Source of the DNA: an uncultured Lachnospiraceae bacterium | GTDB lineage: Bacteria; Bacillota; Clostridia; Lachnospirales; Lachnospiraceae | DNA: 64,000 nt | Direction of reading: 5' to 3' | Assembly (NCBI GenBank): GCA_944377405.1 | Contig: CALWES010000006.1 | Coordinates: 88,102-152,101 of the forward strand | Shown here: positions 60,967-64,000 of the stretch, piece after piece | How the letters are laid out: every line of letters starts with the position of its first letter | How positions within the stretch are numbered: the first letter of the stretch is position 1 | Notes under the pieces: generated by a model | Seen by the model: the letters and a program-made list of their open reading frames with translations, nothing else | Databases searched by the model: none | What the model was told of the DNA's origin: nothing | Position numbers and translations under genes: made by a program

Positions 60967-61872
60967 TCAATCCAGCTGAAGCTTCTTCAAAAAAGCGATG
61001 CCCATGAGCATGGGGCCGTTGTGAGCCCCCACCATGGTGCCGATCTGCACAAGCTTCGGAGCCGCGGTGATGCCGGCCTTTGCCAGCTCTCCCGTTAACA
61101 TCTCCAGAAGCTCCTTTCCATCCGCCTCGGACAGTCCGTAGCCCACGTCCAGGTAGTAGTCATTCGGGTCCGCCTTCTTTTCAATAAATGGGGCCGCCGC
61201 CTGATGAGCCAGCTCCCGGAGGGACTTCTGCCGGCTCCTGGTAATGGCGCTCAGGCTGATGCCGCCCTTCTGGAACAGGATCACCGGCTTGATGCCAAGT
61301 CCCGTAGCCGCAAGACGGATGAGGCCTCCGATACGGCCTCCCTTGGCCAGGTAGCTCATATCCCCGATGGTAAAATAGGCCCGGCCCTCATCCTTTATCC
61401 GGTTCAGAAGCTCCGCCGCCTCGGAAAGACTCTTGCCCAGGTCCCGCAACCGCACCGCTTCCCGTACCAGCATTCCTTCCAGAATGGTCAGGGACGCGGA
61501 ATCCAGCACCTCGATCTGAGCCTCCGGGTAGATCTCCAGCATCTCATCCTTTGCCATACGGGCTGAGTTGTAGGAGCCGCTCATTTTAGAGGTCATGGAA
61601 ATACTCAGTACCGGAATCCCCTCCTTCACGTAGGGCTCCCAGACCTTCATGTAGTCCTCCACTCCCGGCAGGGAGGTCTTTGGGAAGTCCCCCGGCCGGT
61701 CCAGCATCTTCTTATAAAAATCGTGGTAGGTAAAATCGTAAAAATCCCGGTGATACTCACCGTCGGAAAAGGCAACGTACAGCGGAACGATATCGATATC
61801 GCTTTCCGTCACGATCTCCTTTGGCAGGTCACAGCAGCTGTCGCTGATGACCTTAAACTTTGCTTCAGACAT
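60967..61872 (-). CDS. DegV family fatty-acid-binding protein
   Basis: A 301-aa protein: VISDSCCDLPKEI at the start, KTSLPGVEDYM, SISMTSKMSGSYNSA and the C-terminal IGTMVGAHNGPMLMGIAF. DegV proteins (FakB-like) bind fatty acids for phosphorylation by FakA. No fakA lies nearby. Confidence 0.93.
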   Translation of the reverse strand: MSEAKFKVISDSCCDLPKEIVTESDIDIVPLYVAFSDGEYHRDFYDFTYHDFYKKMLDRPGDFPKTSLPGVEDYMKVWEPYVKEGIPVLSISMTSKMSGSYNSARMAKDEMLEIYPEAQIEVLDSASLTILEGMLVREAVRLRDLGKSLSEAAELLNRIKDEGRAYFTIGDMSYLAKGGRIGGLIRLAATGLGIKPVILFQKGGISLSAITRSRQKSLRELAHQAAAPFIEKKADPNDYYLDVGYGLSEADGKELLEMLTGELAKAGITAAPKLVQIGTMVGAHNGPMLMGIAFLKKLQLD

Positions 61873-61938
61873 GTTTTTCCGTCCTTATAATGATTTCAGT
61901 ATCCACATTATACACGGATTTTCCACATTTTAAAAGCT

Positions 61939-63315
61939 TTAATGCAGCTCCGTCAGCTCCACCAGCTCATGGAGGGTCTCAAAATCCTCTCCATAGCCAT
62001 GCAGGGCCTTGCCCTGGCAGATGATCTCTCCCACCTGGTTGTCATAGGGATCAAAACGCAGCGCTCCCTCCGGCAGGCAGAAGCCATGCTGGAATTCGGA
62101 AGCCTGGGGGATCCGGTAGGGATCCAGGTTTGCGCCGTAGAACACCCGCCGTTCCTCGTCGCCCTGACGGAAGGCGGAGCCGCCGAAGGAGCAGTCCGCA
62201 AACAGCCATCCATAAGGCGCCACATAATACTGGGCCCAGTCATGGCTGCCCACATATTCCGGCGTTGCGTAAAGCCCCGACTGCCAGCGGGCCGGTACCC
62301 CTGCCGCCCTGCAGAGGGTAATGAACAGGAGGGCCTGGAAGCCGCAGTCTCCCTTCTGGCTGCTGCCCACATATTCCGGAATGTTGTCAAAGGTGCTGTA
62401 ATGACGGACATAGGAATAGCGGACATGGGTGGTAATGTAGTCGTAGATCCTCCGGACCTTCAGAAGGGGATTGGTCTCCTCCCCAACGATCTCCCGGCAG
62501 AGGTTCCTGATATAGGGTGTAAAACGGATATGGGGCAGCTGCTCCTCCGTATAGAAGGAGGGCTGCTGTTCCAGCACTGCGGCCGGATCCGGCTGCCGGT
62601 ATTCCGTCACATTCTCAAATTCAAACTCCGCGGAGAAGGTCTCCTTCCCGCTGTACTCCGTTTCAAACACGGCCGTCCGCTGAGGATACTCGGGCCCTGC
62701 CACCATCTTCGGCAGAGGGCTGATATTCCAGAGGCGGTAATCCTGTACCTGGGCATACTCCACCGGAAGGGGCAGGTATACCCGGATCTGCTGACCCAGA
62801 CATTTCTTTGCTCCCTGCTCCGTCAGGCGGATGGTGGTGCGAAGGCGGATCCGTATCCTGCGGCAGCCCTCTTCTTTTGCCCGGAGCACATTTTCCTGCA
62901 GCAGCTCCCGGTTCCGGTCCGGTCCCTTTTCTCCCTGCAGATCCCGGTTCCGATAATCCGCCCTGGTCTTCAGCAGGTTCTCCAGAAAGCGCTCATGGAA
63001 ATGCACCTGTCCCCGGATATAGATCCAGTCGCAGTTATCCTGCTGCCAGAGCTCCTCAAGCTCCTCCTCCCGGAAATCCCGGAAGCGTTCCTTCATCATG
63101 GCAAGGGCCTTCTGGTAATCATAGGGATACTGGCCCGGGATCCTTTCCAGGATCTCCAGCTCCAGGCTCAGCCGCTTCTTCAGGCTCTCCGGTACCGTAT
63201 CGGAGGAAAGCCTGCTTTCTATCACCTTTCTGGCCATGTCGAAGTCCCCGGCCCATTTCAGTTTTTTGATGTCCTCCGGCAGGGGCTCTGCCAGATATCT
63301 GAGATCGTATTCCAT
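61939..63315 (-). CDS. Transglutaminase-like domain protein
   Basis: A 458-aa cytoplasmic protein with a helical N-terminal half and a transglutaminase-type C-terminal domain: catalytic Cys in KGDCGFQALLFITLCRAAGVPARWQSG, His in GSHDWAQYYV and Asp in WLFADCSFGG. Reaction unknown; such domains act as peptidases or amidases. No signal peptide. GGGAGG upstream; stop lies 2 nt from the HIT gene. Confidence 0.88.
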   Translation of the reverse strand: MEYDLRYLAEPLPEDIKKLKWAGDFDMARKVIESRLSSDTVPESLKKRLSLELEILERIPGQYPYDYQKALAMMKERFRDFREEELEELWQQDNCDWIYIRGQVHFHERFLENLLKTRADYRNRDLQGEKGPDRNRELLQENVLRAKEEGCRRIRIRLRTTIRLTEQGAKKCLGQQIRVYLPLPVEYAQVQDYRLWNISPLPKMVAGPEYPQRTAVFETEYSGKETFSAEFEFENVTEYRQPDPAAVLEQQPSFYTEEQLPHIRFTPYIRNLCREIVGEETNPLLKVRRIYDYITTHVRYSYVRHYSTFDNIPEYVGSSQKGDCGFQALLFITLCRAAGVPARWQSGLYATPEYVGSHDWAQYYVAPYGWLFADCSFGGSAFRQGDEERRVFYGANLDPYRIPQASEFQHGFCLPEGALRFDPYDNQVGEIICQGKALHGYGEDFETLHELVELTELH

Positions 63316-63317
63316 AG

Positions 63318-63737
63318 TTATGCCAGCGCCTCCCTGATCTTTTCTGCGATCTGCTCCTGCTCTGCAGGATCAGAGCTGTGGGGCTCCCACTGGACCATGG
63401 CACCGTCTCCGTCGTAGCGAGGGATCAGATGCAGGTGGAAGTGCATGACCGTCTGTCCGGCAGAAGCGCCGTTATTCTGTACCAGATTGAGTCCTGTACA
63501 GGACAGGGCCTCCATCATAGCGGCGCCCACCTTCTTTGCCACCAGGATGGCGCCCTGGGCCGTTTCCTCCGGCAGGGTAAAGAGGTTCTCCGCATGCTCC
63601 TTGGGAAGGATGAGGGCGTGGCCCTTGGAGGCCGGGCTCAGGTCCAGGATCACCCGGAAGTTTTCGTCCTCATAGACCGTATTGGAAGGGATCTCCCCGT
63701 TTGCAATCTTACAGAAAATACAGTTCTGATCTTTCAT
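63318..63737 (-). CDS. HIT-family nucleotide hydrolase
   Basis: A 139-aa protein: CIFCKIANGEIPSNTVYED start, LILPKEHAENL, and the catalytic triad HFHLHLIPRY. HIT enzymes cleave nucleoside phosphoramidates and dinucleoside polyphosphates. The ATG at 63737 follows AAGGAGG; an ATG six codons upstream is part of that site. Confidence 0.94.
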   Translation of the reverse strand: MKDQNCIFCKIANGEIPSNTVYEDENFRVILDLSPASKGHALILPKEHAENLFTLPEETAQGAILVAKKVGAAMMEALSCTGLNLVQNNGASAGQTVMHFHLHLIPRYDGDGAMVQWEPHSSDPAEQEQIAEKIREALA

Positions 63738-63790
63738 CTTCGTCTCCTCCTTCATGGATATGCTTTCATATATAAATATAACTATGGACT

Positions 63791-63819
63791 ATTATACGAA
63801 AGGCGGCGCTTTTTCGCAA
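63791..63819 (-). promoter_or_regulatory. Promoter of the HIT-asnS-YhaN operon
   Basis: Minus-strand TTGCGA (63814-63819), 17-nt spacer, TATAAT (63791-63796). It has the same hexamers as the GH13 promoter but normal distance (about 47 nt) to the first gene. Confidence 0.75.
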
Positions 63820-63870
63820 CGGAAGTTCGCTGTAAAAGCCGGAAAAAAGCCGGGAAATTCCATTTTCTTC

Positions 63871-63899
63871 TTGACATAGCCGGGCATATCCTATATAAT
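63871..63899 (+). promoter_or_regulatory. Perfect consensus promoter of tRNA-Asn
   Basis: TTGACA (63871-63876), 17-nt spacer, TATAAT (63894-63899). Predicted start near 63906, about 19 nt before the tRNA. Confidence 0.93.
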
Positions 63900-63924
63900 A
63901 CAGCCGTTGCGAAATTCGCAAAGT

Positions 63925-63998
63925 GCCTCAATAGCTCAGTTGGTTAGAGCATCTGACTGTTAATCAGGGGGTCCTAGGTTCAAGTCCTAGTTGGGGCG
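63925..63998 (+). tRNA. tRNA-Asn (anticodon GUU)
   Basis: 74 nt, complete cloverleaf: acceptor GCCUCAA/UUGGGGC (one U-G), anticodon stem UCUGA/UCAGG with loop CUGUUAA (GUU), T arm CUAGG/CCUAG with UUCAAGU. CCA is not encoded. It is probably the first gene of a longer stable-RNA unit cut off by the window. Confidence 0.97.
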
Positions 63999-64000
63999 TT

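Noticed and set aside
61942..63417. 491-codon plus-strand frame opposite the transglutaminase-like gene
   Set aside because: Shadow frame with biased composition; minus-strand catalytic triad is intact.

Overview
This window looks like a chromosome segment of a GC-rich gut Firmicute of the Lachnospiraceae type. The housekeeping order pth-mfd-HU-rqcP-divIC-tilS-hpt-ftsH, spoVG, the two-subunit glgC/glgD pair, Clostridia-style lipoproteins and consensus Firmicute promoters all point that way. The genus cannot be fixed from the sequence alone.

Layout. (1) 1-2000: end of a peptide-type ABC importer operon (solute-binding lipoprotein, then the permease N-terminus running off the window), minus strand. 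(2) 2251-2901: an ArdA-like antirestriction gene. (3) 2939-8863: a plus-strand operon with a sigma-70 promoter, a structured leader ending in a strong terminator/antiterminator pair, an FecCD-type ABC importer (permease, ATPase, lipoprotein) and larE-larB-larC, which make the nickel-pincer nucleotide cofactor. The simplest reading is import of nickel (or another chelated metal/cofactor) feeding cofactor synthesis; no lactate racemase (larA) is present here. (4) 8871-12384, minus strand: truA, an internally deleted MBL-fold gene, a lipoprotein, and an anti-sigma/ECF sigma pair. (5) 12796-38251: a 25.5-kb integrated element bounded by a 23-bp direct repeat of the tRNA-Gly(GCC) 3' end, with a tyrosine integrase beside the intact tRNA. 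It holds a HerA-like ATPase with an unknown partner, a serine recombinase, a DUF4143 ATPase, a RecT/YqaJ/RadC/DUF932 recombination module, a repressible operon of four small unknown genes, two compact relaxase-like proteins (one with a ribbon-helix-helix partner and an inverted-repeat cluster resembling an oriT), a 1531-aa surface protein, a secreted ComEC-like MBL protein and several AT-rich orphan genes. No virion or type IV secretion channel genes are visible, so it is best described as a putative mobilizable integrative element. (6) 38231-40355: tRNA-Gly(GCC), a DUF853 HerA-family ATPase, and a tRNA-Phe/tRNA-Gly(UCC) operon. (7) 40437-55477, minus strand: a GH13 maltodextrin hydrolase with an apparently leaderless promoter, then ftsH, hpt, tilS, divIC, rqcP, HU, mfd, pth, a FAD protein, spoVG, glgD and glgC. 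(8) 55647-63819, minus strand: one long operon HIT - transglutaminase-like - DegV - coiled-coil membrane protein - asnS - SbcD/YhaO-like - SbcC/YhaN-like, started by a clear promoter. (9) 63871-63998: a perfect consensus promoter and tRNA-Asn on the plus strand.

Most notable observations: the SbcD/YhaO-like partner at 57566-58672 has lost the main metal-binding residues of all four phosphoesterase motifs while its SbcC/YhaN-like ATPase partner is intact; the element carries two miniature relaxase-like proteins and an oriT-like repeat cluster; a self-contained operon of small zinc-ribbon/membrane proteins sits behind an XRE-controlled promoter; the FecCD-lar operon has an attenuator-type leader of unassigned class; and one operator-containing promoter occurs twice, once inside and once outside the element.
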